NCBI GenBank assembly: GCA_015847255.1
Contig: JADLZK010008235.1
Span: forward strand, 496,001 to 560,000
From: Hyparrhenia diplandra
Lineage: Eukaryota; Streptophyta; Magnoliopsida; Poales; Poaceae
Length of the DNA stretch: 64,000 nt
Direction of reading: 5' to 3'
The translations under genes were made by a program, and so were the position numbers. Of the stretch, positions 48,400 through 61,357 are shown in pieces. Below the pieces are notes generated by a model that worked only from the letters and a program-made list of their open reading frames with translations, was not told where the DNA came from and did no database searches. Position 1 is the first letter of the stretch. Each line of letters opens with the position of its first letter.

Positions 48400-48649
48400 T
48401 TAGGGAGCAGCCGAGCACGGACTGGAGTTGCTTTCTCGAGTTGCACGTTCCTGATGTTTCTGAAGTCTCAGTCGCATTTGAAAGATCTAAGATCAAAATC
48501 CAGTATGGAAAGATACACGCCCATGTGCAAATCCAGAAGCCGGAGTACATGTTGCTTTCTCGATATACACGTGACTGGACTGCATTGGAAACCGATCGAT
48601 TTGGTTCGTTGCATCTGAATATATCTGTTGATCCATTGGTCGGTTAAAG
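48400..48649 (+). other. Exon-like open segment, unrecognised
   Basis: An acceptor-like CCTTTAG at 48394-48400 is followed by about 80 codons open to a TAA at 48646-48648 (includes LELHVPDVSEVSVAFERSKI). It reads like a terminal exon, but no upstream exon or family was recognised. It could be the remnant of a lost gene or chance. Confidence 0.3.
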
Positions 48650-49490
48650 CGAAGACAGATCGATTTCCATGATACTGACACTGATGGGTCACCGGCCGGT
48701 TACATACACTTGCCAGGTATGGAAAAGCGAAGAATGGACGGATTTTGTCATATAGTTAACTAAGCACGTGGTTCTCGGTACGTTGATCGATTTAGTGTCA
48801 CACCTGCTGCTCAGGCAAAATAAATAAAACAAGATCGCTCATGATGAGCCCTCTCTTATTTTCACTTTTTACAATTTACTATGGAAAAAATAATACATTA
48901 TTTTTTCTCTATAATTCTATATAATCAACACACTTAAGCAAAAAGTCTATAGCCTAATGGTTACAACTTACAATAACCTTAATAGCAGCTCAGGTACTTG
49001 GTACACCTCAAGTATTTCATGATTTAATGACGTTATGCTTTTAGGGGACTTTCTCAATCTCGAGAGTTTGCCCGATGCAAATTGCATTTAGAAACAAACT
49101 AAACTAATTGATGGACTAAAATAATGTTTCTAGATCGATTTAATCATGGATCCAAACTATATATCACTATTAAAGAAGCTAAATTATAAACCATGAAAAT
49201 CAATACATGGCCAATAAACAAGGCTTAGGATCTTATTCGCCAACTAAATTCAACCAAGCAAGCAAAGAGAGAGAAAAGGAGAACTCAATTGACCAAGTAA
49301 TCTAGTGCTAAACCTTCAAAACAGGTGTTTACAAATGTCATGTACTTACCCTCTGTTGTGTCATCCTTCCAAGAAATCAAGAGCAAACGGCAAACCTAAT
49401 TTTTGGAAAGTTGCTGAAGCTCCCCTTGCTTTCTTCTAAGGCTACAATTCTATCCTGAGTAAAAAAAAAAAAGGCTACTATACATAATGT
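48650..49490. other. AT-rich intergenic DNA
   Basis: No gene, RNA or element ends recognised. Confidence 0.4.
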
Positions 49491-49495
49491 ATATA

Positions 49496-49713
49496 CCCCT
49501 CTATCCCAATTTAAATGTCGTTTCTAGTTTCCGTGCCATAAATTTTACTCTACAATATTATATTTCTAAATAATTTGATTAAAAAGTAAGATTCAAAGAT
49601 TTTTCGGATGATACTAATTATGTAACATAAAAATAATATTTTAAAATAGATATTTAGTCAAAATTATTTTTTGGAAAACAAAAAAAAGGAAATTATTTTA
49701 GAACTGAGGGGAG
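49496..49713. mobile_element. Stowaway-like (Tc1/Mariner) MITE
   Basis: Ends CCCCTCTATCCCAATTTAAA and (reverse complement) CTCCCCTCAGTTCTAAAATA are flanked by TA dinucleotides (49494-49495 and 49714-49715). It is 218 bp and AT-rich, like the CTCCCTCYGTCCC Stowaway families of grasses. Confidence 0.75.
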
Positions 49714-49819
49714 TAGTTTATAGAGGCAACTCTAAATTAAACTTATCCCTAAAAATATTACTTTAGAGGCCAACTTGTCTCCAAAAATGCATTTCTAGCG
49801 CAACAGCTAATTTGGTTGG

Positions 49820-50700
49820 AGCTGATGGTGGGCTCTATAAAGACGGTTGGTACTTAGCCACCTCTACCAACAAAATAGGTGCCCCTAATAATTGAAATTG
49901 GAAAGACTAGGAATGGGAAAGAAAATTATGTGATTCACGGGCTAACAAAAATGAATCAATTCAAATGGAGTGTGTGATAATACAGAGTTGACAAAGTCCG
50001 TGGTGGGGAGTTTTTAGGTAGCTACTCGGGGCTTGCGGCGGGCTGCGGCTCATACATTGGTGACGACGGCGCGGTTTCGTTTGGTTCCTTTCGGCTCCCT
50101 CCCGGTGGTGGTGGTGTGGTGGCGTAGTGTTGAGTGTGTTTTGTTTTCTTTTTCGTGCCTTTCTTCATATTGCCTCGTATCGACATCCCAATCTGACCGA
50201 ATGGCGATGATGGAGCCTCGTATTGATGAGCCAATCCAACCAAGGAGGGCTTCTTGTTTATCTTGTTTCCATCCGCGTGGTTGTTAATCGAGTTGTTTAG
50301 GTTGATCGCAGTTGTGAGAGTTGTTGCAACAAGTGGTAGGTGGAGTGGAACACTCCCCCTAAGTTGAGTTGAGTGGGCGCTAGTGGCACGGGTTGAGTTG
50401 AATTGGTACCTAGGTGTGCAGGTGGAGTAGGATACCCTCCACAATTGTATGGTTTATGGTTTTCTTGACCCGGTTTCCAGTCAAAAACCGGATTGGCAGT
50501 TGCCTTTTTTTTTTTTTTTTTTCGTCTAATAGAAATCGCGACAAAGCTTTTGCCGTCCTTTCTAAAAATAATAGGTGGTTGTAGCTGATGGTAGGCTCTA
50601 TAAAGACGGTTGGTAATTCAACCGCTTCTACCAACAAAATAGGTGCGTATGAAAATGAATCAATTCAAATAGAGCGTATGAATAAATATAATGGCCGGGA
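49820..50700. repeat. Direct repeat pair upstream of the methyltransferase
   Basis: GCTCTATAAAGACGGTTGGT, CTACCAACAAAATAGGTGC and AAAATGAATCAATTCAAAT occur at about 49832-49970 and again at about 50595-50680. Between them are about 600 bp of partly GC-rich DNA and a T20-like run near 50503-50522. The repeated unit belongs to no family I recognise. Confidence 0.6.
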
Positions 50701-50989
50701 TCTGGTAACACAAAATGAACAGAGAACCAAGAACCTGAGTACTTCACATGGTGAAGTAAGAAACACCTGCCGAGTGTGACATCTTAAGCAGATTTTCATG
50801 GTACAATTTATTAGGTGTTGAGATGACACAGATGTGCGACCAATTGCCATATGAGGTGAGGTGGTACATGTTTTGCACGTGCTATGAATAGAGATCAAGG
50901 CAAAAGTACAGTTCTACGCTACTGTCAAACATAAGCCTGTATATAGAGAATTAGAGATGTAGCTAGCCTAAGTAGCCTACACGTTCTCC

Positions 50990-50996
50990 TATATAT
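50990..50996 (+). promoter_or_regulatory. TATA box of the O-methyltransferase gene
   Basis: TATATAT in CTCCTATATATCCAAC, 51 bp before the ATG at 51047 and with a short leader, a common arrangement for grass O-methyltransferase genes. Confidence 0.6.
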
Positions 50997-51046
50997 CCAA
51001 CATAGCCATAATAATCTAATAACAAAGCCACAGGCACCATTACGCC

Positions 51047-52302
51047 ATGGGTTCAGTCACGGAGCAACACTGCACCGACCAACAGGCCTTGCTCGCACGC
51101 TCAGCTCGAGCTCTGGCACAGCACATTTTCCTTCATCAAGTCCATGGCGTTCAAGTCCGCGTTGAAGCTTGGCATCGCCGACGCCATCCATTGCCATGGC
51201 GGCACTGCCACCCTCACCCAGATAGCCACCAAGGCCGCGCTCCACCCGTCCAAGATCCCATGCCTCCGCAGGCTCATGCGCGTCCTCACAGTCGCCGGCA
51301 TCTTCAGCATCGCCAAGTCCTCGTCGCCTGACGACGACGACAATGGTGACCACGTCTACGGCCTCACTCCGGCGTCTCGACTCCTTGTCGGCTCGTCACA
51401 GAACCTGACTCCAACACTGAGTCTGATCCTCGACAACGTCTTCGTGTCGCCGTTCCTCGATCTTGGCACGTGGTTCGAGCACGAGCTGCCGGCGACAGAC
51501 CTGCCGCTCTTCGAGATGTCCCATGGGAAGAACGTGTGGGACGTCATGGGCCACGACCCGTCCGTGAGCAAGCGCTTCAACGCTGGCATGGTCGCGGACA
51601 CCCGCTTCCTCATGGACATCGCCATCAAGGAGTGCGGTGGCGTCTTCCAGGGGATCAGCTCCCTGGTCGACGTCGGCGGTGGCCATGGTGCGGCGGCACA
51701 GGCCATCTCTGTGGCCTTCCCTGACATAGAGTGCACCGTGCTAGATCTTCCACACGTCGTCGCCACCGCTCCAGCTTGTGCCGGGCTCAGTTTCGTTGCT
51801 GGTGACATGTTTCAAGCCATTCCACCAGCGAATGCAGTCTTCCTCAAGGTATATCTTCTACTTCTAGCTAGCTAGTTTAACAATTTTATTTGATATATGG
51901 ACGTACATGCATTTTGTTTTGATATAATCTATATCTCTGATTTAATGTTAAGGAACAACTAACCAAGAATGACACTGCCTCTTGATTAATTTCTTATTTT
52001 AGTGGATTATGCACGATTGGGAAGACACTGAGTGTGTCAAGATACTAAGGAACTGCAAGAAAGCTATACCACCACGAGAGGCAGGCGGCAAGGTGATAAT
52101 AGTAGATACCGTGGTTGGTGCAGGGCCACCAAATCTTAAGAACAGAGAGACACAGGTCATGTCCGATATCTTCTTCATGATCGTCAACGGCACTGAGAGA
52201 GATGAGCAAGAATGGAGGAATATATTCTTTGAAGCTGGTTTCAGTGACTACAAAATTATACCAGTTTTAGGTGTTCGATCAATCATCGAGCTATACCCCT
52301 GA
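51047..52302 (+). CDS. Plant O-methyltransferase (COMT-like, ZRP4 type), one frameshift near the N terminus
   Basis: Two exons, 51047-51848 and 52003-52302, joined by a GT-AG intron at the position usual for the family (VFLK / WIMHDWED). It transfers a methyl group from S-adenosylmethionine to a phenolic hydroxyl; the substrate cannot be told from sequence. Visible features: N-terminal dimerisation region (SALKLGIADAIHCHGG, ATLTQIATKAALHPSKIPCL), SAM motif I LVDVGGGHGAAAQ (about 51665), FVAGDMF, catalytic His in WIMHDW (52012-52014), GGKVIIVDTVVG, and the family ending GVRSIIELYP. The reading from ATG 51047 (MGSVTEQHCTDQQALL) changes frame near 51095-51100, where one extra base precedes AQLELWHSTFSFIKSM. 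The uninterrupted frame begins only at Met 51144. Without that base the length would be about 366 residues, normal for the family. Pseudogene or assembly error are both possible. Confidence 0.87.
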
Positions 52303-53740
52303 AACTTAGGGGGTGTTTGGTTTGACCAATGAGCCTCGATCACCGGTCTATTGAGTGCTTTGATGTGTGGATGTGTGTTTAATAAATTCGTGCGTGTTTG
52401 TACTCACTAAAAGATGTTATACATATGTACTATGCAAGTGTTTGAACCATTACTATGTCTCTAAACTGAAGGAGTTGATGTTTTTTCCCCCACCAAATCT
52501 AAGGAATCTTGCATCTGCTTTTTTGCCTATTATATTCTTTGTAAAGAATGTTGTATCTAAGGAATGAATTCCAGGATTTTGTAAACATCAAATAGATCGA
52601 CAAATGAGGAAATCAAGGTAAAACAAAAAAATTGTTTATTTCATCCACTGAAGCAGTAAAGATTGAACCAGCTCACCAAGATACCTCTAGATGCCATGGA
52701 CGGATCTATAGTGATGCCTTGTTATTCGCAGTAATACCCAACGTTTCTGGTACAAAATCAACTTTTTTTACAACATTGTTGTCAAAAAAAAAAAAAACTT
52801 TTTACAACATCAAGTATATATAGTACGTATGTAGATATACTCACGTTATTCATTTTTTTTACGTTCCTGTCAAGCCCACAAGGCCGCAAAGGCCCAAGCC
52901 GCAATGCCCAATGGCCCACCAAGAAACACACATGCTCCCTTCCTCCCCTGTCCATTCGCAAAATCCCCAATCCCGTCTCCCTCTGGCCTCCACCCGGCCG
53001 CGCTCCTGACCGAGTGACCGACGAGCGGCAGCGGTGGCGGTGCTCTCCTGGCGACTGGCGTCTCCGACAGGTGGTAGGGCAGGTGCCGGCACGCAAACTG
53101 GCGGCTGCATCTGGGGGCTCGACCTCTGCCAGCTCTGGGCCCTAGGGGCTAGGGTCGGCCAGCAGCCGGCTGGGTGAGGGGCGGACGGCACCGGCGGATG
53201 TGCGGACTGCGGGGCATCCAGCGAGGGGCGCAGCAGGCCGGCAGTCGTGCCCACCAGGCCTGCCAGCAGACGGCAGCAGGACCAGCTCTGTGGTCCGTAG
53301 CCACTAGTGTCTGGTGAGTGATTTAGTTATTTAGCGATTTGGATGTAGGATTTAAGGAATGTGAATGTGTGCTAGTGATTTTCAGTTAATAGTGTGCATA
53401 TATTGGTTTATTGATTACCATTGGTTACTTGGTATGCAAAATAAAGAAGAAATCTGTTGAGAGTTTCTAGAGATTATCTCGGATCTCATGAACAATTTGT
53501 TGTTTCATTTATTTTGTGACTTTAATTACGGTAAGTACTGCTATGAACTATATTTGAAACCTATGCTGCTATGCATTGGATTTCTTTTTTCGACATGGAA
53601 ATACTCAAATTAAAAATCCTAGCTTCGCCACTAAGATGCACCTTCTGAAGGGGAATAAGGGCTTGGGAGCTAATATTTTTTTGACATATGAATTGTCAAA
53701 ATGCTCTCATCACGCCACGTTATTCGGGTTTTTCTGCATT
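52303..53740. other. Downstream flank and decayed repeat, no gene
   Basis: The first ~300 bp are probably 3' UTR. A GC-rich patch at 52870-53290 has only incidental open frames. AAATCCTAGCTTCGCCACTA at about 53616-53635 resembles a hAT-type terminal repeat (complement of TAGTGGCGAAGCTAGG), but no partner end was located. Confidence 0.3.
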
Positions 53741-56700
53741 GCTGAAGGCTCGTGAAGAGGGGCAGTTCAAAACTTAGTGGCGGATGGAGCCGTTGGAGCC
53801 TCACCTGCTCCCCTCTGCTGCCCATCCGCTGCCTCCTGAAAATCCACCAAATCCTCCCAAAATCCTCACTCAATCCCACCATAATCCTCCATCCGACTGC
53901 AGATCTACTACCTCAAGCTGAGCTATCGTTTGATAGGTCTTGTCCCTCCCTGTCATGGTTGTGGTGAGGGTGGAGCTTCCCTTCTGGAGGACAGCTGGTA
54001 GCCACTGCCTGTAGTGGTTTTGTCGCCCGATCGCGCCCCAAGCTCGGAGGGTGCTTCATTGCTTGTCAAATCTTAGCATGTCCAGTTCGTTGCCTCATCC
54101 ATGGACTCTTGTGGTGTCGAGGCATCCAATGGCTGCACCTCCCCTTTCTTTGGCCCTTTGTGGAAGGGGAAAGGCGAGATGCAGGTGGCCATGGATGCTT
54201 GGCCTCCATTGCGTCCTCAAGCTTCACGTCGTGGTTGCGCCCGACCGGACAGGCCGGGCGGCACCGATGATGGCACGACTCCTACACAACCACCACCACA
54301 ACCGCCGCCGCCATCGATGGGGATGGGCTGTTCTTGCGGGGGGTGGCTTCAGTGTGGGTGGACCACGAAGAATGAGGCTTGGCCGGCCAGGACGGAGCGA
54401 GGTGGCCGTGCCCAAGGACGGAGGAGGCGAAGAAGGAGGACGAGATGTCGGTTATTGTCGAGAACGTAATTGAAGGCGAGGGCGAGGATGATGACAATGG
54501 TGACGGTGACCATGATGAAGACGCACCCATGAACGAACCCCAAGCGAGCGGATTCCTATTCACTCTCCTCTTTTGCACCTCCATTGGAGTGTCACATAGA
54601 GGGTCAACCTAAGTTCTGCCATTGACTTGAGGATTGCGTCAACTATTTTGGCGAGGTTTGCTCCGACGAGGAGAGCTTGCCAAAGGCTCTCACCTACTTT
54701 GATGTCATTTGCCACATTCGTGTCGCTCTCGGGCCGCATGAGCACAACTACGCTTCGTCATGGTCCGTGGTCCCGATGGCGCAGGTGGCAAGACGCGCGC
54801 CAAGGTGAAGGTGGCGGCGGCCGGTGAGCAAGCGCTGTCAGCCGTGTTCGCAACTTATCCATGGGCTTCCCATACATAGCAAGAGCGATGGGGTCCGTTG
54901 CTTGTCGATCCACTAGAGGCTAGGGCCGCGGGTTCCTACCAATTCGCAAGGCCACCCCTTTGCACCCGATGCTGATGGCTGGCAAAATGTGCTGGTGCAA
55001 GAGCCTCTAGAAGGTTGCACCGGATCGAGGATGGCTCGAACGCGCCTAGGAGCGGTGTTGGCCACCTAGGTGCATTCTCGAAAGCATCGGGAAGAGCCCA
55101 CGCGGGCCAATGCTTTCGGTGCATTGCGAGACCACAAAGTTGCTTATTGTCGGGATCCGCTTAGGTGCTTCTACTACGATGTAGCGGACACATGTCGGTA
55201 CTACCTAGCACGCCACAACCATGATAGCCAACGTCAATCATCGATGTTTTGTTCACGAATGGCTTACTACTTCGTCAAGTTCCCACCGCACAATGGGGGT
55301 GGGGTGTGCGAGTCGCCCTCTAGCGAGACGCTACTAGTGAACTCATGAGTTGCGGTTATGGCCAACACTTTTCCTGAGCTAAACTCCCCGCAAAGTGGCG
55401 ATGTGGACGAGTGTAACATCCCGGATGTTAATAGGTAATTAAAATTTTGATCATGTCATCATTAAGCATAATCATCAAGCATTGTCATTTAAGTGCATTT
55501 CATGTTTAAATATTTATATCATGTTGTATGCCATGCTTTACTTATTCCTTGAATGAATTGTTTGAGCAATGTTTAGTCTCTAATTAATTGCCTAGGTTTG
55601 AAAGGAAGTGTGTTTTTGAAAACCAAATTTTAAAATTATTTATTTATTTATTAATCCTAGTTCCAAACCCCTTTTCTACCTCTTTTTTTTTATTTTAAAA
55701 TCATATTTCAAAATTTAGGCATATTTTGGGAAAACTCTTTTATTGAAAGAGGTTTGGTTTGAAAAGTTAAGCATTCCATAGATTTGAAGATTTTCAAGTT
55801 AATTAGAAAAAATCAAAAGTAATTTCGTATATTTATTTCTAGGGTTTTTTATCCCCTTTTAGTTATCTCAAAATTTAGGCAAAATTTGACAAAAGTTCCA
55901 AAAGCCAATTTGTAGATTTTGTTTTGTTTTATCAAATTGCTTTTGGAAGTTTTTAAAGTTGTTTATAATTTTTTGGAGGAAATTTGAATTTATTCAAACT
56001 CTCATTTTGATCCTATTTCAAAAAGTCATATTTGGAGGCAGAATTTGAAAATGTTTCAAAAAAGAGAAAATGTTCATCTTGAAAAGTTAAGCAAAGTTGC
56101 TTTACGGAGTTTTTCGAGTTCAGTTCAAATTTTGGGTGAATTTTGCTTAAAACCGAAAGATAGGGTTTTGGAGTGCTACGGTGAAGCCGAGGGGAGTTCC
56201 TTTGCTCCCCCTCCATACCGGCGTGTCGCCCGGCGTCCGCGTCGTGGCCGCCTCGCGCTTCGCGCGCCGGCCGCGTGGTCGACCGCTGGACGCGTCGCCA
56301 GCGACGTCGAGCCACCTCACTGTCCTTCCCTTCTTTCAATTAAGCGTAGGGGACGCCGTCTTCTTTCTTCTTCCTTCTTTCCATCGCCCGTAGGCAACCA
56401 CCTCCGCCTCCGCGCCATTGCCGTCGTCGTCGAACCCAAAACCGTCAAATTGACCTTGCCATCTTGTTCGCAACTCATCATTTGGCGCCGTTTGAGCTGA
56501 CACCTCGCCGCCCGGCGTGCGGCCGTGCGGCCGGTAACTCCATCTTCCCAAACTCCGGCGGGCGCCGCCGAGATCCGCCTCATTGTCGCCCGGCCCGTCT
56601 CGATGAGCATCGTGCCCAACCGTCTTGATTTCTAGTCTTCGTCGCCACGATGCTGTCGGCTTCGCCCTTTTGTCGGCCGGGGCTTTCCGTCGTGCCGGAA

Positions 56701-59700
56701 CGCCACCGTTGCGCCGGAGTCCGCCGCCATCGCCCTATTCACGCGTCGTCGATCCGCCTCGGCTCGGTCTCCGTCTCAACTAACGAGAGCCTCGTGCTCG
56801 GGGTGAGCTCCTTCTCGTGCTGTGCCGCCCAGTTTTCCTTTTTTCTCGGCGTAGTGCCGGGAACGTCGGCCGCTTAACAATGATTCCAGCGCTGGGCCAT
56901 GCGCCGTGTGGCGTGGCCGTCCGTTAGGGGGGCGGTTCGAGTTAATCAGTTAAGTGAGGGGAAAGGTCCGCCCGAGGGTGCAGTTCGTTTGGTCAAGACG
57001 CCGTCGCCGGGAAAGCGCCGGAGAGCTGCGCCGTTGCTTTCGCGCGCCGCCGGGCCGCCATGGCCGCCGCGAGGCCGTTGTCGTGGAGGAAGGGGAAAAA
57101 GGGTGCTAGGTGATGCGCGGTGTTGTGGGGAGTGCGTGGGTGCAAGCTGCGCCGCCGGCGAAGCTTCGCCCGCAAATCGCGAGAAATCGCCGGTCGGCGC
57201 CGGTCACCGCCGCCGATCGGTCATTTAGCGTGAGGTCCCCCCCGTCGGCCGCGGGCTGGCTATTGGGCCGACCTGGTCGTGTCGTGGGCGAGCCGGGGCA
57301 GATTCGCCCAACGCCCGGTTTTGTTTTATGAAATGTTTTATTCAATTTCTATTTATTTGAATAGCGTTGAACTTTGTGAATTTCATAGAAATTCAATTAT
57401 AGCATGAAAAAATTACGAAACTTTTGTGTAGCCTTCCTATGAGGATATCTACTCATGAAAAATATTAAACTTTGGTTTTGAGTAGTTCTTGCATGATTTA
57501 AAAATACAAATTTTAATTGAAAAATGCATCTTCCATGATTTTTAGAAAATATAATATTTATTCAAAAATCATAAAAATTGATTTGGTGCTGTTTTATGCC
57601 TTGATCTAGCTGTATAAAAAAGTTTGGGATTATTTTAGCAAAGTTTATTTCTTTATTATTTTATGCTCTATTATTTCATGTGTTTATATGAGATGTTTAG
57701 TGAATAATAACTTAGGTTTTGTGTGACTTTTTGGATTGTTTTGTGAATCTTGGATCATACCACAATCAAATGGTCCTTGAGAACTCTTTAGGCAATGGTG
57801 ATGATATCTTATAGAGTAGTTCAACAAGTTGGTTTTGTTGGGTTGCAACTTTATCCTGAAGTAAAGTTATATTCAAATGCTTATCATTTCATGCACCCGC
57901 AAGCATCATATTTAAATATATGGCATCATGTTAAAGCATATATTATTTCGTGTAGTTAACGAGGTCGAGTGTTAAATCGAGCGATCCCCGAGGAGGTTCC
58001 TTATCCGGTGGAAGCGGGTTCGGATTTCTCTGGGTGTTACGAAGAGTTAGTTTATTCCGTCAACGAAGGCAAGCCCGGTTCATTTAAACCCTTCCTTGAT
58101 GTTTTACAAAGCTTTATATCACCTTTATTGTGCTTTGTTGCATTAAGTAATTAGGAGTTGAGTGATAACCCAATTCTTTGCATTATCATCCTTGATTATT
58201 GCAATACCATCCTTGATAACTTTGTTTTATTTTGAAAATGCTTAGTGATGCTTAACCACGCTTAATTAGTTAAGCTTTTTCATCAAAATGTTTTATATGA
58301 GAATATGGTACCTTTTTGGAAAAAGAATGAGAAGTAGTGATGAATTTGAGATCGGACGGGACGTAGGTTGAAAGCCGGCGGGATACCTAGCTGTGCTTGT
58401 CCCGTGTTGGTCGTATAAGGACCGTCCGTGGTTTGGCTTGTCAAGTTCGGGGCTTTTTGAACGCAAGTTGCGCCTGAGGCCTTTTGGTCAATGGCACGTC
58501 GACCGCGATCACCCCGGTCGAGGCGACACTAGTACTACCACATACTCCGGTAAGCCGGATCTCGGTGGAGCCAAATCGGGAACGGATAAATACGCATTGG
58601 GAGTGGAGAGATGGCGGGAGTATCGTGTACCTGCTCTACTTGAATTTTGGTACGGCGGTGGGGTACTGTACTCTCGGGTGGCGTGTGACCCAGTCCGTTT
58701 TGGACTTATCGAAAGAAGGTTGATATATGCAAGCTTAAGTGCTATATATGTCGTGTGGTTAGAACTCCCAATTTGGGTTATAATCAATTCATGAATCGCC
58801 GTGCTTCTCGGATATGGAGACCCGTTCTTACGCCCATTCTTCGTAGTAATTGATGGAATATGGTTTTGAGAAAGAAAGTTGGCTCAAGAAAGAAATGTTT
58901 GCTCTAGTGTAGGATCACCTAGAATATATGAGTTACTAATGCGGAATTAAAACATAGAAAGTAAGGATTTACTTCTAGTAAGCTTTTACGTAAAAGAGTC
59001 CTTGATTCTTGCTAAAGCCTTACCTTGATTCCCTCGGCCTACATTCCTGAGTCTTCTCCTCTTTCCTTTTTGACGGTTAAGTCTTGTTGAGTACTCGTAC
59101 TTTCGGGGTTTGTTAACCCTTGTTGCAGTGTGCCGACTGTGTCTTTGCTACCGGGATTATGTCGGTGGGCTCGACATGATCACGGTTATCCTCTGTAGCT
59201 CTACTTACCTTCCGCAATTAAGTTAAGTTTACTCAAATGTAACTTATTCACATTTTGTAAAATTAATATTATTATTCTTCCGCACTCGATCTATATTTTA
59301 TAACAAATGTTGTAATATTGTAGCTACTCCTTTGTTGATCCTGGTATGAGTGGTGTAATTGGGGTTTCCGATGACACCTGACAGGCTTCTTAAGTTATCG
59401 GGTGCATCTGCACGGCTGTCAGAGGTCTTTGGGGCAATGACAGGTGCAAGTGGGTCCTGTAATTTAGGAGGTTCTGTTACAACGAGGGCGGGACTCCCCT
59501 GCGTGGGTTAGCTCGGTCGACCGAATGCGGGATGAGCTTATTACCTCAGTCAATGTGAGCCAGATAGCGAGACCACAAGCATCTGGGTGCCCAATTGCTT
59601 AACTGTGGAGGCATCGATGGTTGCCAAATGTTGCGGACGATGATGGTCACCTCGCTCTTTGTCACCCATACAGTTGCCGCCCCAACAAGGGTGCTACTGC

Positions 59701-60430
59701 TTCCTCGAAGGATGCTGCCCAAATCGTCGACTTCACCTGAGCGTAGTACATATGGGCCACTACATGCAGTTGTGCGGGCGACTCTGGATACTTCTGGGGC
59801 TAATGGCTTCGTGAGCGTTATGTCCTTCATCGACGCCTTCGAGTGGCCACTTGAGCAGCCGTTGATTGCGTCCCTTCCTAGTCTACGCAACACCAAGGAT
59901 CGCAAGCCGGTTTGGCTGCTAAAAGTAAGTACAAAGAACTGAAGTTGGACACCCAAGCAAGGAAGGTGCTCATGAAAAAGCTTGGGCTTGAGGTCGAGAT
60001 GGAGAAGCCTAATGAGGTGTCATTCGAATAGTTTCAGCAAAGCGTACGCTCCGCCTTTGTCCCCTTCGGCGCGGGAAGACATGCGGGTGCTCTTCCCTGG
60101 GAGGCTTAGGTGTCGTTGGGCTGGTGACGGACGTCGAGTAGGCCCAACGGTCCGAACTCTTTGCCTTATGTACCCACGGTCGCAAATTCTACTGCCGTAT
60201 AGTCCTTTATATGTGTTATAGTTGTAGCAGCTAGGTTCTTGCTCTAGCTTGCTTTGTCGACATTTCTGTTTGGTCCTGCACGCTAGCGTCTGGCTAGCGG
60301 GCGTGGAACAGCCGGAACTTGTCGATGTTGTTTGTTGTATAAGTTCGAGAATCTTATTCCAGCCTTTCTTTTGGCCATTCCTCTTAAAGAAAAACGCGTT
60401 AAAAATCCAATCGAGAAAAAAATGCTCCCA
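53741..60430 (+). pseudogene. Decayed retroelement ORF with CCHC zinc knuckle, split by an LTR
   Basis: Left of the LTR, frames at about 55090-55240 read CFRCIA then HKVAYCRDPLRCFYYD, a degenerate CCHC zinc knuckle. Right of the LTR, at about 59890-60110, VLMKKLGLEVEMEKPNEVSF and SAREDMRVLFPGRLRCRW follow. These blocks are typical of unclassified grass retroelement proteins with nucleic-acid-binding knuckles. Frameshifts and stops are frequent and no RT is visible. Boundaries are approximate. Confidence 0.5.
55412..59383 (+). mobile_element. ~4-kb LTR (probable solo LTR, Ty3/gypsy type)
   Basis: It starts TGTAACATCCCGGATGTTAA and ends GATGACACCTGACA, giving the TG...CA form. The interior has long AT-rich stretches around a GC-rich block (56170-57330), as in long LTRs of chromovirus-type grass elements. 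No internal domains and no second LTR were found. No 5-bp target duplication is visible (ACGAG left, GGCTT right), so one border may be altered. Confidence 0.5.
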
Positions 60431-61357
60431 TTTAGTTTCCTAGATGCAAAAGATTAAACCTGCACTTGCCTCAATTTTTTTTTATTGCATTACATTTATC
60501 TTTAGAATTCAAACCTCTTAATATTCTAATTCAAAATGTTCCAATTTCTGCTTCTGTCCTTGCTGTTACCATTGACGATGTTATTCATTAAAACAACCAT
60601 GACTGAGCAAGCTACTTCTCTGACCAAAGGTAAGCAGAGAAAGACCAATAAAACCAAGAGTCATGACACCTTGAAATAAGAATCCTAAATAGAGACGAAC
60701 TCCCCCACACAGACCAGCGGCAACAAACCAAATATAGGTGCATCAAAGATTGAAATATAAAGGCAGGGTTCAGCAAGGTGATCATTCCTTGTCCAACAAA
60801 TATGACAAGCATCTTCCCAGACATATAGAGAGCTGGACAGCCCCCTTAAAGCGGCCAATTTTGATTTCTAATTTCAACAAAAAGGTGACTTCTAAAATTT
60901 AGAACCTACCACAGATTTCACAAAACCAAAAATGTCAATTGTGACCTAGTACTCTGTGAATTTATTGCCCATTGTGAAACACTTCATTACACATTTGGTA
61001 TGTCTAATAGAATCATATGTAATTATCAATTGTCAATGATGGACATTACAACTCATGTGTACAATACTGTAACCACAAGATAAAATAATGTACAATTGCT
61101 AAAATTCATGATAACAAATTGCATGTATAATAAAAAGGAAACATCAATTATAATTATGGTTTACTCATAACAATTTTATTTTGATGAGCAAGAACACATG
61201 ATATAGGTAAAGGTTAAAGTATGTCAACTTGTGTACATGTAGTCCACCAAAATCTCGACATTTCTAACCAGATGGCATAGCTGTTAACATATACTTTTCT
61301 TGTTTCTATATGCCATGAAATATATATACCATGACAATACATGCACATTGCTTCAAA
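60431..61357. other. Intergenic DNA downstream of the receptor kinase
   Basis: AT-rich; no supported gene. A minus-strand open segment at 60612-60824 has no motif I recognise. The part nearest 61357 is the likely 3' UTR of the minus-strand kinase. Confidence 0.35.

Noticed and set aside
50022..50444. A 140-codon minus-strand frame upstream of the methyltransferase
   Set aside because: Low-complexity Thr/Pro/Asn composition and location between direct repeats; no domain seen.
54051..54473. A 140-codon frame in the decayed retroelement region
   Set aside because: It has two comparable overlapping frames and no motif; it lies in degenerate retroelement DNA.
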